Source: Leptotrichia sp. HSP-536 (GTDB lineage: Bacteria; Fusobacteriota; Fusobacteriia; Fusobacteriales; Leptotrichiaceae). Taken from it: 64,000 bases of DNA. The stretch covers positions 1,178,001 through 1,242,000 of the forward strand of contig NZ_CP165647.1 in NCBI RefSeq assembly GCF_041199985.1. The letters run 5' to 3'. The position numbers were made by a program, and so were the translations under genes. How positions within the stretch are numbered: position 1 is the first letter of the stretch; each line of letters opens with the position of its first letter. Under the pieces are notes generated by a model. It saw only the letters and a list, made by a program, of their open reading frames with translations. It searched no databases and was not told the origin of the DNA. Shown piece by piece: positions 27,647-36,228 of the stretch.

Positions 27647-28033
27647 ATGATTAACGCATTTACTTTTTTAACATTGCTATTACTTTTTGTCCGGATATAT
27701 TCTCTTGTATCATTATTGTTCCTAAATGATAAAAGAGTACAATTTGCAGAAAGAATAACTGTACTTATACTGTTATTTGAGGTTTTAACTATATTTTTAT
27801 ATAGTTTTTTTGTCTCATTCAGATATTTATTACCACCGATGTTAATGCTACTAAAAACTCAAAAACTTTTTATTTTTAAGAATTTTTCATTAGTACTTCT
27901 GATATATTCTTTCTTAAATTTAATATTAAGTTTTACTTTTAACAGTCAGACTATCTTTAAATTTATAAATAGATTTTTAGTTGGCATAATTTTGTTGACA
28001 AATATTATTTATGGTTTTTTATTAATACTTTAA
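27647..28033 (+). CDS. Small four-helix membrane protein, unrecognised
   Basis: 128 residues from ATG 27647, chosen because GGAGAAG lies about ten bases upstream; longer readings from 27605 have no ribosome site. Four hydrophobic helices and few charged loops; no motif. It follows htpX by 97 bases and ends before a strong terminator, so it may share the htpX transcript. Confidence 0.5.
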   Translation: MINAFTFLTLLLLFVRIYSLVSLLFLNDKRVQFAERITVLILLFEVLTIFLYSFFVSFRYLLPPMLMLLKTQKLFIFKNFSLVLLIYSFLNLILSFTFNSQTIFKFINRFLVGIILLTNIIYGFLLIL

Positions 28034-28056
28034 GCTTAAATTTTCAACTGAAACTG

Positions 28057-28116
28057 AAAAATAAAAAGTGTACTGCTGGCTTGACTATCTGTCATTTTAG
28101 TACACTTATTTTATTT
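28057..28116. terminator. Strong bidirectional terminator
   Basis: AAATAAAAAGTGTACT pairs with AGTACACTTATTTTATTT over about 16 pairs with one mismatch. It serves the membrane protein (+) and the DUF1858 gene (-). Confidence 0.75.
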
Positions 28117-28136
28117 CATTTCTTCTTTTTTCTCCT

Positions 28137-28349
28137 CTACACTTCCTGTTTTTCAAGAATCATATTCACTTCTTCAAGAATTATATCTGGATTTAATCCA
28201 TGAACCGCAATTCCTTCTCCCAAAGTTTCAGCACTTGAAATGATGCAACCAACACATCCAAGACCATATCTCATAAGCACCTGTGCAATAATGGGATATT
28301 TTTCCACCGCTTCCATTATATTCATATCTTTAGTTACTTTTTCTGCCAT
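28137..28349 (-). CDS. DUF1858 domain protein
   Basis: 70 residues. ITKDMNI-like start, EKYPIIAQVLMRYGLGCVGC and the closing helix match the DUF1858 fold, with the CVGC pair typical of the hybrid-cluster-protein-associated disulfide domain. These proteins are found beside redox and nitrosative-stress genes. AGGAAAAT precedes the ATG. Confidence 0.85.
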   Translation of the reverse strand: MAEKVTKDMNIMEAVEKYPIIAQVLMRYGLGCVGCIISSAETLGEGIAVHGLNPDIILEEVNMILEKQEV

Positions 28350-28528
28350 AATTTTCCTCCATTAATTATCGTTTTACAATGTAAGTATATCAGATTAAAG
28401 TATACTAGTCAACTTTAAATATCAAATATTTTCTAATTCAAAATTAAATAAATATATTTTTAACGTAAATAGGAAAGTTATAAATAATTTTCATACAAAA
28501 TTTAGTTCTTTATATCTTTTAATTATTT

Positions 28529-28657
28529 TATACTAAACCTCATTTAAATAACGAATTTATTACAAACTTTTCTAGAAAAGGATAAAAACCTAATATTTTC
28601 AAATAATTAAAATATAATTTTTACTTTTTAAACAGAGTCTAGTATAAACTAATCTGT
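28529..28657. repeat. MITE-like interspersed repeat, copy A
   Basis: About 129 bases, matched over its length by 30730-30848. Its ends are imperfect inverted repeats: left TTATACTAAACCTCATTTAA and, read inward from the right, TTATACTAGACTCTGTTTAA. No coding capacity. A related left half is at 29957. Confidence 0.65.
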
Positions 28658-28780
28658 CGGAGCATTTTTCTGTGCTGGCAAAACTGTTTGAGCATAGCGA
28701 GTTTTTTGTCAGTGCAGAAAAATGTCGTAGACTAGCCATAGGTTGTAGGATTTGCGGCAATGAGCAATCCTACAAAAACA
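28658..28780 (+). other. Structured intergenic element with two hairpins
   Basis: Hairpin one (28665-28723) pairs ATTTTTCTGTGCTGGCAAAA with TTTTGTCAGTGCAGAAAAAT; the only deviations are U-G or G-U pairs if read as plus-strand RNA, and would be A-C clashes on the minus strand. Hairpin two (28743-28775) has a perfect ten-pair stem TTGTAGGATT/AATCCTACAA. It directly follows MITE copy A. It may be a small RNA or a mobile repeat; no family is recognised. Confidence 0.5.
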
Positions 28781-28999
28781 AAAAAGAAAAAACATAGTAA
28801 TTAGTTAAATGATTATGAAATAGCTATTAAATAACCCTATTATAAAGATTTATTCCTATTTTCAAAAGGAGTTTAGTATTAGTTATTTCACAAAAAAAAC
28901 ATAATCTTCAAACTATTTTAATTATATAGTTTTTAGACTATGTTTTAAATATTTTAATTTTCGAATAACTCTAATTAGATTATCAAGAAAATTTATATT
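28781..28999. other. AT-rich stretch with partial inverted repeat copy
   Basis: Non-coding. Bases near 28871-28893, read on the minus strand, resemble the left end of the MITE-like repeat (AACTAATACTAAACTCC). Confidence 0.35.
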
Positions 29000-29830
29000 C
29001 TAGTATGAAATATTTTGTATTTTTTTATAAATCACGCTTTGAATATCCTTATTTTGATAATTTTTTTGTAAATATTTTATAATTTCTGTTGTTGGGCTAT
29101 TTGGATATTTTTTTATAAATCTGTTAAATTCTATGTTATTCTCATTTAATATTTTTCCGTCGTCCATTGTAGGAGTATTGTCTAATCCAAGAATATAAGC
29201 ATTTCTGTACTCTAATAACTCTTTATTAATTAAGTTTTTTAATTTTTTATCTAAATTTGGATATCTTTTCATAAAATTTTCCCAAACTATAATTCTATCT
29301 CCTAATTCATCAGCAGAAATTATTACACCACCGTCACTCGCAAACGGTTCTTCGCTTTCCTTAACAATTATTTTCAAATATTCTTTATAGTCATCGCTTA
29401 AATAATCTTTAAATATATCGTAATAAAAATTTGAATATGTTCTGACAGCAAATGTTCCTTCCCCTGCATGATAAAGTTCCAATCCATATTTATTTAAAAA
29501 GTTCTCATTAATTTGCTTCATTTCACTTTTACTAAATGATTTTTCTCGAACACTTTTAGTCAGCATAGTGTCGCCATTCTCATATAAATATTCAGAAGTG
29601 TTTTTATAGTATGCGTTAAAAAGTTCAATTGCTTCTTCCTTGCTTGAATTTTTTAATTTTTCCACAATATTTTTCTTATTTTTTTCAAATTTATCCAGCA
29701 TCTCCATGTCAAATAATTTTGTTATTTTATTCTCATTTTGTGAAGCTTTTTTAGAAGTATTATTTTCAGCATATATTCCTTGCAAAAAAATTAATCCCAT
29801 GATTCCGATAATAATTAAAAATTTTTTCAT
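29000..29830 (-). CDS. Secreted protein, unrecognised
   Basis: 276 residues from ATG 29830, with AAGGAGTGGTTTTT before it. A signal peptide (KKFLIIIGIMGLIFLQGIYA) ends near residue 22. The mature part is mainly helical and charged, without cysteines or catalytic signatures; a helical-repeat fold is possible but not shown. It stands alone between repeat copies and CRISPR locus 2. Confidence 0.65.
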   Translation of the reverse strand: MKKFLIIIGIMGLIFLQGIYAENNTSKKASQNENKITKLFDMEMLDKFEKNKKNIVEKLKNSSKEEAIELFNAYYKNTSEYLYENGDTMLTKSVREKSFSKSEMKQINENFLNKYGLELYHAGEGTFAVRTYSNFYYDIFKDYLSDDYKEYLKIIVKESEEPFASDGGVIISADELGDRIIVWENFMKRYPNLDKKLKNLINKELLEYRNAYILGLDNTPTMDDGKILNENNIEFNRFIKKYPNSPTTEIIKYLQKNYQNKDIQSVIYKKIQNISY

Positions 29831-29956
29831 AAAAACCACTCCTTGAATTTTTTATTCACATTAATGAATATTTTAAAAATAACTGATTAATTATTTTGAA
29901 TTCTAATTTGTTTTCAATAATATTATAACAAAAAATATAATTTTCTGCAACTACTA

Positions 29957-30030
29957 ATACTAAATCTCATTTAACTAACGAATTTATTACAAATTTTTTC
30001 AATAGAGAATAAAAACAAGGTATTACTTAG
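29957..30030. repeat. MITE-like repeat, partial copy C
   Basis: The left half of the repeat (ATACTAAATCTCATTTAACTAACG and following) is recognisable; the right half is lost or diverged. Confidence 0.45.
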
Positions 30031-30082
30031 CAATTTTTTTCCAAAATTTTAATATAGCATTGTAATTTATGAACATAAAAAA

Positions 30083-30104
30083 AAATGCCTTATTACAGAC
30101 ATTT
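30083..30104 (-). terminator. Terminator closing CRISPR locus 2
   Basis: On the minus strand, AAATGTCT and AGGCATTT pair around GTAATA and run into T. Same hairpin as 3335-3362 with a different loop base. Confidence 0.7.
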
Positions 30105-30138
30105 TTAATTTTAAAACATAATTTATTTCTCTTTCTTA

Positions 30139-30316
30139 GTTTCCGTCTCCTCTCGGAGTATATAAACAATGGATTTAAATAAATATGAAACACTTAAAGA
30201 GAGTGTCAATGTTTCCGTCTCCTCTCGGAGTATATAAACTTTTATTTATTTTTTATAATAAATATTATCATTTTTTGTATTGTCAATGTTTCCGTCTCCT
30301 CTCGGAGTATATAAAC
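30139..30316 (-). CRISPR. Type III-A CRISPR array, locus 2 (three repeats, two spacers)
   Basis: Repeats at 30288-30316, 30211-30239 and 30139-30167 are identical to locus 1 on the opposite strand. Spacers are 48 bases (30240-30287) and 43 bases (30168-30210). Both spacers begin, in array orientation, with ATTGACA, so the functional repeat may extend to 36 bases and the spacers shrink to about 41 and 36. Leader lies at 30317-30452. Confidence 0.93.
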
Positions 30317-30452
30317 CTACCCGCAATTAAACCCTTATTTTATGCTATGTTATTTGACTATTTGCGTGAAACTTGCTTAAATTTTCAGTTTTCTTTTCCA
30401 AAAAAGTAAAAAATATGCTCTAAATCCCATTTTTAAAGTATCGTGGCAATTT
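30317..30452 (-). promoter_or_regulatory. CRISPR leader, copy 2
   Basis: Reverse complement of the locus 1 leader with a few substitutions (for example GCGGGTAG at the repeat junction). It joins a decayed cas2 to the array as at locus 1. Confidence 0.7.
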
Positions 30453-30650
30453 TTACATAAAATAATAATCTTCGTTTTCAATTTCTGTCAATTTACCATA
30501 GAGTACTTTTAAAAGAATTTCATATTTTTCTCTAGTCAGTAAACGTTAAAAATCTAATCTTTGGATTCTATTTCCAAAAGAATTTAGAAGTTTTTTAAGA
30601 AAAGCTCTTCTCTTGTTATCTATAATATCATAAATTACGATAATTGTAAA
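30453..30650 (-). pseudogene. cas2: cas2 remnant at CRISPR locus 2
   Basis: Minus-strand translation gives TIIVIYDIIDNKRRAFLKKLL, then an in-frame TAA after RIQRLDF, then LLTREKYEILLK, an internal deletion of about 20 codons relative to the copy at 2775, and VLYGKL to DYYFM. The deleted part includes the DLIRIY strand. It cannot make a Cas2. No start codon is present either. Surrounding DNA lacks other cas genes. Confidence 0.85.
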
Positions 30651-30729
30651 GGGGGTCTTCAAAAAATTCATTACAAAAATTGTATAGATGTCAAACATTT
30701 GTTACAAAAATCTTCATCTAAAGGAAATC

Positions 30730-30848
30730 ATACTAAACCCCATTTGAATAACGAATTTATTATAAACTTTTCTAATACAAGGATATAAACCTAATATTTT
30801 TAAGTAATTTAAGATATAATTTTCAGATTCTAGTATAAACTAATCTGT
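30730..30848. repeat. MITE-like interspersed repeat, copy B
   Basis: Second full copy of the repeat at 28529-28657, same orientation, with matching left end CATACTAAACCCCATTTGAA and right end TTCTAGTATAAACTAATCTG. It lies just upstream (in array sense) of the cas2 remnant. Confidence 0.65.
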
Positions 30849-30991
30849 TAAAAATAAAAAAGATTGAACTAGAAACAAATTTAATAATTATTCTTAATAA
30901 ATAATCATTAATTTTATCCAATTCAACCTATAATAATATTTTACATTTCTTATTATTTGATTTTTTTAATTTTTACTTATTTTGTTATTTA

Positions 30992-31627
30992 CTATTTCGC
31001 ATCTGCATATTTTTTAGCTACTGCATCCCAGTTTATAACATTGAAAAATGCTGAAATATAATCTGGTCTTCTATTTTGATAATTTAGATAATATGCATGT
31101 TCCCAAACATCTATTCCTAAAATTGGAGTTCCTTCTGAACATCCACAAGCTGTTGCTCCTGGAATTAATGGATTATCTTGATTTGCAGTTGAAGTTACTT
31201 TTAGCTCTCCATTTTTATTTACAACAAGCCAAGCCCATCCAGAACCAAATCTTGTTACCGCAGCTTTTGAAAATTCTTCTTTAAATGTTTCAAAGCTTCC
31301 AAATGCTTCATTAATTTTTTCTGCTAGTTCGCCTGTAGGTTCTCCTCCGGCGTTAGGCCCCATTATTTCAAAATATAAATTATGATTATAGAAACCTCCT
31401 CCATTATTTCTAACAGCTCCACGTATACTTTCTGGTAATATTTCTAAATTTGCCAAAATTTCCTCAATCGGTTTTTCTAAAAATTCTGGTGCATTATTTT
31501 TTAACGTATCATTCAAGTTATTAGTGTAAGTTGCATGGTGTTTCCCATAATGGATTTCCATTGTTTTTGTGTCAATATTTGGTTCTAATGCGTCAAATTT
31601 ATAAGATAGTTCTATTTGTTTAAACAT
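30992..31627 (-). CDS. sodA: Superoxide dismutase (Fe/Mn)
   Basis: 211 residues from ATG 31627, preceded by AGGAGTGATAAAA; an in-frame ATG at 31660 lacks such a site. It converts superoxide to peroxide and oxygen. Metal ligands are H26 (EIHYGKHH), the His in FYNHNLYF, and Asp/His in DVWEHAYY. Before the last motif there is an unusual IPGATACGCSEGTP stretch with two cysteines, longer than in textbook enzymes. Useful for an anaerobe exposed to air. Confidence 0.95.
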   Translation of the reverse strand: MFKQIELSYKFDALEPNIDTKTMEIHYGKHHATYTNNLNDTLKNNAPEFLEKPIEEILANLEILPESIRGAVRNNGGGFYNHNLYFEIMGPNAGGEPTGELAEKINEAFGSFETFKEEFSKAAVTRFGSGWAWLVVNKNGELKVTSTANQDNPLIPGATACGCSEGTPILGIDVWEHAYYLNYQNRRPDYISAFFNVINWDAVAKKYADAK

Positions 31628-31736
31628 TTTTATCACTCCTAATCTATTGTTATGATACATTTTAGCATATTATTTTTATAAAATCAATAAAAATTTATAT
31701 TTTTTATGAATTTGTTATTATTACAATTGTGAATAA

Positions 31737-32414
31737 TTACTCTTTTATAATATATCCAACACTTCTTACAGTCTTTATAATTTTTTTGTCAAATCCCTTA
31801 TCTATTTTTGATCTTAAGAAATTAACATATACGTCTACAATATTACTTTCTGAAACAAAATCTATATCCCAGATTTTTTCTGAAATCATAGTTCTTGTAA
31901 GAACTCTGTTTTTATTTCTTAAGAAATATTCAAGCAGTAAAAATTCCTTGTTTGTTAATTCTATTTCTTTTCCATTACGTTTAACTTCCCTATTAGCAGG
32001 ATTTAATGTCAAATCGTAAGCTGTCAAAATTCCCATTTCATCTTCAGTCAACCGCTTGTTCAAAACTCTAACTATAGCTCTGAATTTAGCTGAAAGTTCT
32101 TCTAGTCTAAAATCATTATAAACATAATCGTCTATTCCTTTTAATAAGGCTTCTGTTTTAGCATATCTATCATCTTGCTCAATTGCCATCAAAATATAGC
32201 TTTGCTTCTTGTATCTCAATATTCTTTCTATTGCCAATGGAAAATCTTCTATAGAACTAATATCTAAAAAAGAAATATCAAGTGATTCTGTTTTTAGTGC
32301 ATCTAATAACTGTTCTTCATTTTCTGCCAATATAACATTAAAACTTAATTCTTTTAATAATTGACCTACAACCATTCTTGTTTTTTCATTTTTATTGAAT
32401 ACTAATACTTTCAT
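31737..32414 (-). CDS. OmpR-type response regulator with atypical receiver
   Basis: 225 residues from ATG 32414. The N-terminal receiver keeps the phosphorylation Asp51 (FLDISS) but begins VFNKNEKTR, so the two acidic residues that bind magnesium are missing. The C-terminal winged helix is standard: ELTNKEFLLLEYFLRNKNRVLTR is too long to quote fully, followed by VDVYVNFLRSKID and KTVRSVGYII. No histidine kinase adjoins it. It may work without phosphorylation. Mrp gene precedes it by 60-70 bases. Confidence 0.88.
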   Translation of the reverse strand: MKVLVFNKNEKTRMVVGQLLKELSFNVILAENEEQLLDALKTESLDISFLDISSIEDFPLAIERILRYKKQSYILMAIEQDDRYAKTEALLKGIDDYVYNDFRLEELSAKFRAIVRVLNKRLTEDEMGILTAYDLTLNPANREVKRNGKEIELTNKEFLLLEYFLRNKNRVLTRTMISEKIWDIDFVSESNIVDVYVNFLRSKIDKGFDKKIIKTVRSVGYIIKE

Positions 32415-32477
32415 TTTTCTATTGTATAATAACATTGTCTAATAACTATGTTACTATACTTCTCCTTTCCTTCTTGT

Positions 32478-33284
32478 TTACCTCTCCAATTCTAATTTTT
32501 CGATTATTCTAGCAATCACATCATTCATTTTTCTCGATGCTACGGAATCATTTGAAATAAATGGTAATCCGTTATCACTAGATTCTACTATATTTTGATC
32601 TAATGGTATTGAACCTAGAAAGTCTGTTTTTGTTTCCATGGACATTTTTTCTGCACCATTTTTTTTAAAAATATTTATTTCCTTTTGACAATCAGGGCAA
32701 ATAAAACCACTCATATTTTCGATTATTCCAAGCACATTTAAGTTAATTAATTTAGCAAAGTTTACCGCTCTTGTAGAATCCAGCAAGGAAACTTTCTGGG
32801 GTGTTGTAACAATTACCGCTTTTGAATCCGATCCTATATTTTGTGCAATGCCTAACGTTTCATCACCTGTTCCAGGTGGCAAATCAACTATAAAAAAATC
32901 AATTTCTCCCCATTTTATTCCTTCCAGCATTTCCATTATTGCCGCAATTTTTTGTGGGCCTTTCCATACCACTGGTGAATTATCTGGAACAAAAAAGCTA
33001 AGTGACGATATGTGCAAATTTTCTGATATTTCTAACGGTTCAGAAATTTTTGAAAGCTTCACTCCTTCTTTACCAAACATAATCGGAACGTTAGGTCCAT
33101 GCAAATCAGCATCAAGAATACCAACTTTATATCCTCGCAATGACAGTCCGTAAGCTAAGTTAACAGCTGTCGTTGTTTTTCCGACTCCGCCTTTTCCACT
33201 CATTACTGCGATTTTATGCTTTATCTTGGACATATTGGAATCAATTCTTTTTTTTTGCTCAGTCAAAGCTGTATTAGTTTGCAT
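32478..33284 (-). CDS. Mrp/ApbC-type iron-sulfur cluster carrier ATPase
   Basis: 268 residues from ATG 33284, after AAGGAGGAATGA. The deviant Walker A MSGKGGVGKTT (about 28-38) and the C-terminal CPDC pair (FICPDC) mark the Mrp/NBP35 family, which holds and transfers Fe-S clusters. DLPPGTGDE is the Walker B/switch. No DUF59 domain at the N-terminus, so the short form. Its promoter side is occupied by the IS element. Confidence 0.92.
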   Translation of the reverse strand: MQTNTALTEQKKRIDSNMSKIKHKIAVMSGKGGVGKTTTAVNLAYGLSLRGYKVGILDADLHGPNVPIMFGKEGVKLSKISEPLEISENLHISSLSFFVPDNSPVVWKGPQKIAAIMEMLEGIKWGEIDFFIVDLPPGTGDETLGIAQNIGSDSKAVIVTTPQKVSLLDSTRAVNFAKLINLNVLGIIENMSGFICPDCQKEINIFKKNGAEKMSMETKTDFLGSIPLDQNIVESSDNGLPFISNDSVASRKMNDVIARIIEKLELER

Positions 33285-33321
33285 TCATTCCTCCTTACTC
33301 TAAAAATATTTTAATTTTATT

Positions 33322-34270
33322 TAGGGCGTGTCTGAAAACTCAGAATCAATGATATTTTTAATGATTATCAAATAATACACCCATAATCAATGAGTTGAAA
33401 CATTGCTCTCAGTCTGATACAATAAAAGAAAAGCACAGGAGGCTTCTATCATGCAAAGAAGATATGAAATATCAGATGAACAATGGAATAAAATAAAGCA
33501 TATGTTTCCCAAAGCTAGGACAGGACGTCCAGGCAAGGATTTACGCCTGATGTTTAATGCCGTGCTATGGATTGCCTGCAGCAGTGCGCCTTGGAGAGAC
33601 CTTCCTGAATGTTTCGGTTCATGGAAGACAGTCTATTCCCGTTTCTGCAAATGGCGTGACGAGGGGACTCTGCTTAAAATATTTGAGCATTTAAGGGAAG
33701 ATGCCGATTATGAGAACTTGAGCATTGACTCCACAGTAGTTAAAGCCCACCAGAGCAGTGCAGGAGCTAAAAAAGGGCAAAAGATTCAGAAGTGAACCAG
33801 CACATCGGGAGAAGCTCAGGGGGAAGGACAACTAAAATCCACGCAGCTGTTGATGGACTTGGAAATCCGCTGTACATAAAACTTACTGCAGGACAGATTC
33901 ATGATAGTACGCAAGCAATTAAAATATTGTCGCAGCTAAGCATAAAAGGCAGCAACATACTGGCAGACAAGGCATACGGAACAAAGGAAGTTCGGGAGTA
34001 CATAAGAAAACACGGGGGAGAATGTGTAATACCTCCAAAGTCCAATGCAGCAGACAAATGGGAATGCGATTACCATATCTACAAGGAAAGACATCTTGTG
34101 GAATGTTTTTTTAATAAGCTTAAACAGTTCCGCAGAATAGGGACACGCTATGATAAGCTGGCAAGCACATTTATAAATTTTATTTATATAGGATGCATAA
34201 TGATTTTAATAAAATAAATTTAAGTAATCATTAAAAATATCATTGATTTTGAGTTTTCAGACACGCCCTA
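33322..34270 (+). mobile_element. IS5-family insertion sequence, complete
   Basis: About 949 bases bounded by inverted repeats beginning TAGGGCGTGTCTGAAAACTC. They match for about 46 bases with a single difference (AGAATC versus AAAATC). Two overlapping reading frames give a DDE transposase. Flanking bases allow a TA or TTA/TAA target duplication. A 155-bp element at 36814 has the same ends. Confidence 0.93.
33451..34217 (+). CDS. IS5-family transposase made by -1 frameshift (orfAB)
   Basis: OrfA (33451-33795) starts MQRRYEISDEQW and holds the helix-turn-helix and first catalytic Asp (LSIDSTVVKAH). OrfB, in the -1 frame and ending at 34217, continues with IGRSSGGRTTKIHA, the second Asp (ILADKAYG) and the Glu in RHLVECFFNKL, followed by RIGTRYDKLA. 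The slippery run AAAAAAG at 33769-33775 allows -1 slippage giving a joined sequence through KRAKDSEVNQH. The frames also overlap as GTGA at 33792. Full-length and likely active. Confidence 0.9.
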
Positions 34271-34510
34271 ATTTCCCTACTTTAATTAAAACATAAACTT
34301 AGAAAAAATACAAGACATTTTTTAAATTTTTTTCAAAAAAAATTAATATTTTTGTTATTATAAATAAATTATATATTTATCAAAAAATAAACTGGACTAA
34401 TTACAATCTTTCCTATATAATATATTCAAATTGCTTTAAAATAAAAAATTCTCGCTTTTAGAAAGAAATAATTTTACTATAACAATTTTAATTATAAGAA
34501 AGGAATAATT

Positions 34511-35101
34511 ATGAACATTTTAAAATCAAATATACAAAGAATATTATTATTTTTAATATTAATTTTTTCTCTTGTATGCAAGACAAATGAAAAGAAATAT
34601 TTCTGGTACTCTCCAAGAGAAATTATTTCCAATGTAGATAAACTACAGCCTGGCGACATACTTATTTTATCCAAGAAGCCAACTTTGCGTTCAATGTGGG
34701 GGCATGCAGCCGTTTTAAACGAGCATAAAAAAGTTGTAGAGTTTCCGTCTTATTCTTCTGGATACAGTGAAAGCCCTCTTTATGTCTGGCAAAATATAAA
34801 TCGTAAAATTGCTGTATTCAGGCTCAAAGGGATTGATAATAAATTTAAGGCTGCATTATTTAAAGAAATTGATGACACTACCACTAAGCCTTACGGAATA
34901 ACTTTTCACAAAAATTTTGACAAAAGATTGTATTGTTCACAATTTATATACATCGTATTTAAAAAAGCTGGAGAAAAAGTTGGACGTGAAGTAAATCTTG
35001 ATTCTAATGGTGGCGGATGGGTTATGCCTTTTGATATTATGGATTCTCCATTATTGGAGAATATTTCACTTTACAGTACTGAATCTCCAAAATCAGATTA
35101 G
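34511..35101 (+). CDS. YiiX-like permuted NlpC/P60 hydrolase, exported
   Basis: 196 residues after AAAGGAATAATT. Residues 10-23 are a signal segment ending FSLVC, so a lipoprotein is possible. LQPGDILIL, GHAAVL (His) and YCSQFIYIVF (Cys nucleophile) give the circularly permuted papain-like order His before Cys seen in YiiX/YebB proteins. These act on lipids or peptides in the envelope. The stop overlaps the convergent YdcF gene by four bases. Confidence 0.82.
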   Translation: MNILKSNIQRILLFLILIFSLVCKTNEKKYFWYSPREIISNVDKLQPGDILILSKKPTLRSMWGHAAVLNEHKKVVEFPSYSSGYSESPLYVWQNINRKIAVFRLKGIDNKFKAALFKEIDDTTTKPYGITFHKNFDKRLYCSQFIYIVFKKAGEKVGREVNLDSNGGGWVMPFDIMDSPLLENISLYSTESPKSD

Positions 35102-35751
35102 TTTAAGCCCGCTTTTGGATTATCAATTGCTGCCCTTATAAAAATAAAATAGTTTATATTTGATAAAAATTCCCTGAAATATGATTTTGGCATTGAAATA
35201 AGTGGAGTTTTTGCTGGAAGTCCGTAAATTTCATACTTTTTATTAATAAATCCAACTTTTTTAGCAATATTTTTAGATCGGAAAATATGGTAATCATTCG
35301 TTACTATCAATACTTTTATTTTTCGATTTTTTTCATCTTCAGTTTTTTTTATCTTCTCAAGACTAAATCTAAAATTCTCAACAGTATTCTTAGATTTATT
35401 CTCCAAAATAATTCTATCTTCACTAATCCCATTTTTTAAAAGTTCCCTTTTTATCGCCAATCCTTCAGCAACATTCTCATTTTTCCCTTGTCCACCAGTT
35501 GCAATAACCTTAACTTCTGGATTTTTCTTTAAATACTCCGTTGCAGCTTTTATCCTTTCCATAAGTGATTTAGTCGGCTTTTCTCCTTTTACTCTTGCTC
35601 CCAGTATTATTACATAATCTACTTTTTTATTTTCATTTACGGATTTTCTATCAGTTATATATTCTTTTATTATAAAATATTGCACAAAGCAAAATAAAAA
35701 AACAAATATGATAATAGAAATTTTTATTACTGTTATAATTGTATTCTTCAT
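35098..35751 (-). CDS. YdcF/SanA-like DUF218 membrane protein
   Basis: 217 residues. One N-terminal membrane helix (about 7-30), then the DUF218 core: DYVIILGARVKGEKPT, SLMERIKAA, VKVIATGGQGKNENVAEG, RIILENKSKNTVENFRFS and VLIVTNDYHIFRSKNIAK. The family is linked to envelope barrier function and peptidoglycan-precursor metabolism, without a settled reaction. Confidence 0.88.
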   Translation of the reverse strand: MKNTIITVIKISIIIFVFLFCFVQYFIIKEYITDRKSVNENKKVDYVIILGARVKGEKPTKSLMERIKAATEYLKKNPEVKVIATGGQGKNENVAEGLAIKRELLKNGISEDRIILENKSKNTVENFRFSLEKIKKTEDEKNRKIKVLIVTNDYHIFRSKNIAKKVGFINKKYEIYGLPAKTPLISMPKSYFREFLSNINYFIFIRAAIDNPKAGLN

Positions 35752-35825
35752 AAATTTTCGATTTTAAAAATATCCTTTCTTAAAATAAAGGCTGTTCCAT
35801 TTCTGAAACAACCGCTATAAAATAA

Positions 35826-36110
35826 TTATTCTTTCACGATAGCTGTAAAATCACTCCAGTCTTCAACTTTAAAAGCTCTAATATCCCTTACAGAATTTTT
35901 AAACCATTCGATAGATTTTAGTTTTGTTATGGCTTTATAAACTTCAGCTAAAGTATTTTTTTCAGTACTATTCACATATAAACTGCCCTGTGTCCATTCA
36001 AAACCTAGCATCTCCAATTCCTGTCGAATTTCATCGTAAGCCCTATTATATGGATCACCATAATTTTTTTTCAAATCATCAATTTTTAAATCAAATGCAA
36101 TTGCATACAT
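35826..36110 (-). CDS. vapD: VapD-family Cas2-like ribonuclease
   Basis: 94 residues. MYAIAFDLKIDDLKKNY, DEIRQELEMLGFEWTQGSLYV and the closing SVRDIRAFKVEDWSDFTA are hallmark VapD sequences. VapD has the Cas2 fold and cleaves RNA; it acts as a toxin or persistence factor in other bacteria. A 32-base tandem duplication containing its ribosome site lies just upstream. No partner antitoxin of the VapX type is seen beside it. Confidence 0.93.
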   Translation of the reverse strand: MYAIAFDLKIDDLKKNYGDPYNRAYDEIRQELEMLGFEWTQGSLYVNSTEKNTLAEVYKAITKLKSIEWFKNSVRDIRAFKVEDWSDFTAIVKE

Positions 36111-36174
36111 CTGTAATCCCTCCTCTTTTAAATATTTTACAACTGTAATCCCTCCTCTTTTAAATATTTTACAA
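36111..36174. repeat. Perfect 32-base tandem duplication at the vapD start
   Basis: Bases 36111-36142 are repeated exactly at 36143-36174. Each copy carries, on the minus strand, AAAAGAGGAGGGATTACAG, so the vapD Shine-Dalgarno is doubled. Confidence 0.9.
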
Positions 36175-36228
36175 CAATATTTTATTATATTTTACCATAA
36201 TTGTCAATTTCTTGTTTTTATTTTTTTA

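Noticed and set aside
30185..30409. Open frame of 74 codons across CRISPR locus 2
   Set aside because: It runs through repeats, spacers and leader on the strand opposite to the array; coding is accidental.
31628..31690. PerR/Fur box upstream of sodA
   Set aside because: A/T-rich half-sites only; no convincing palindrome.
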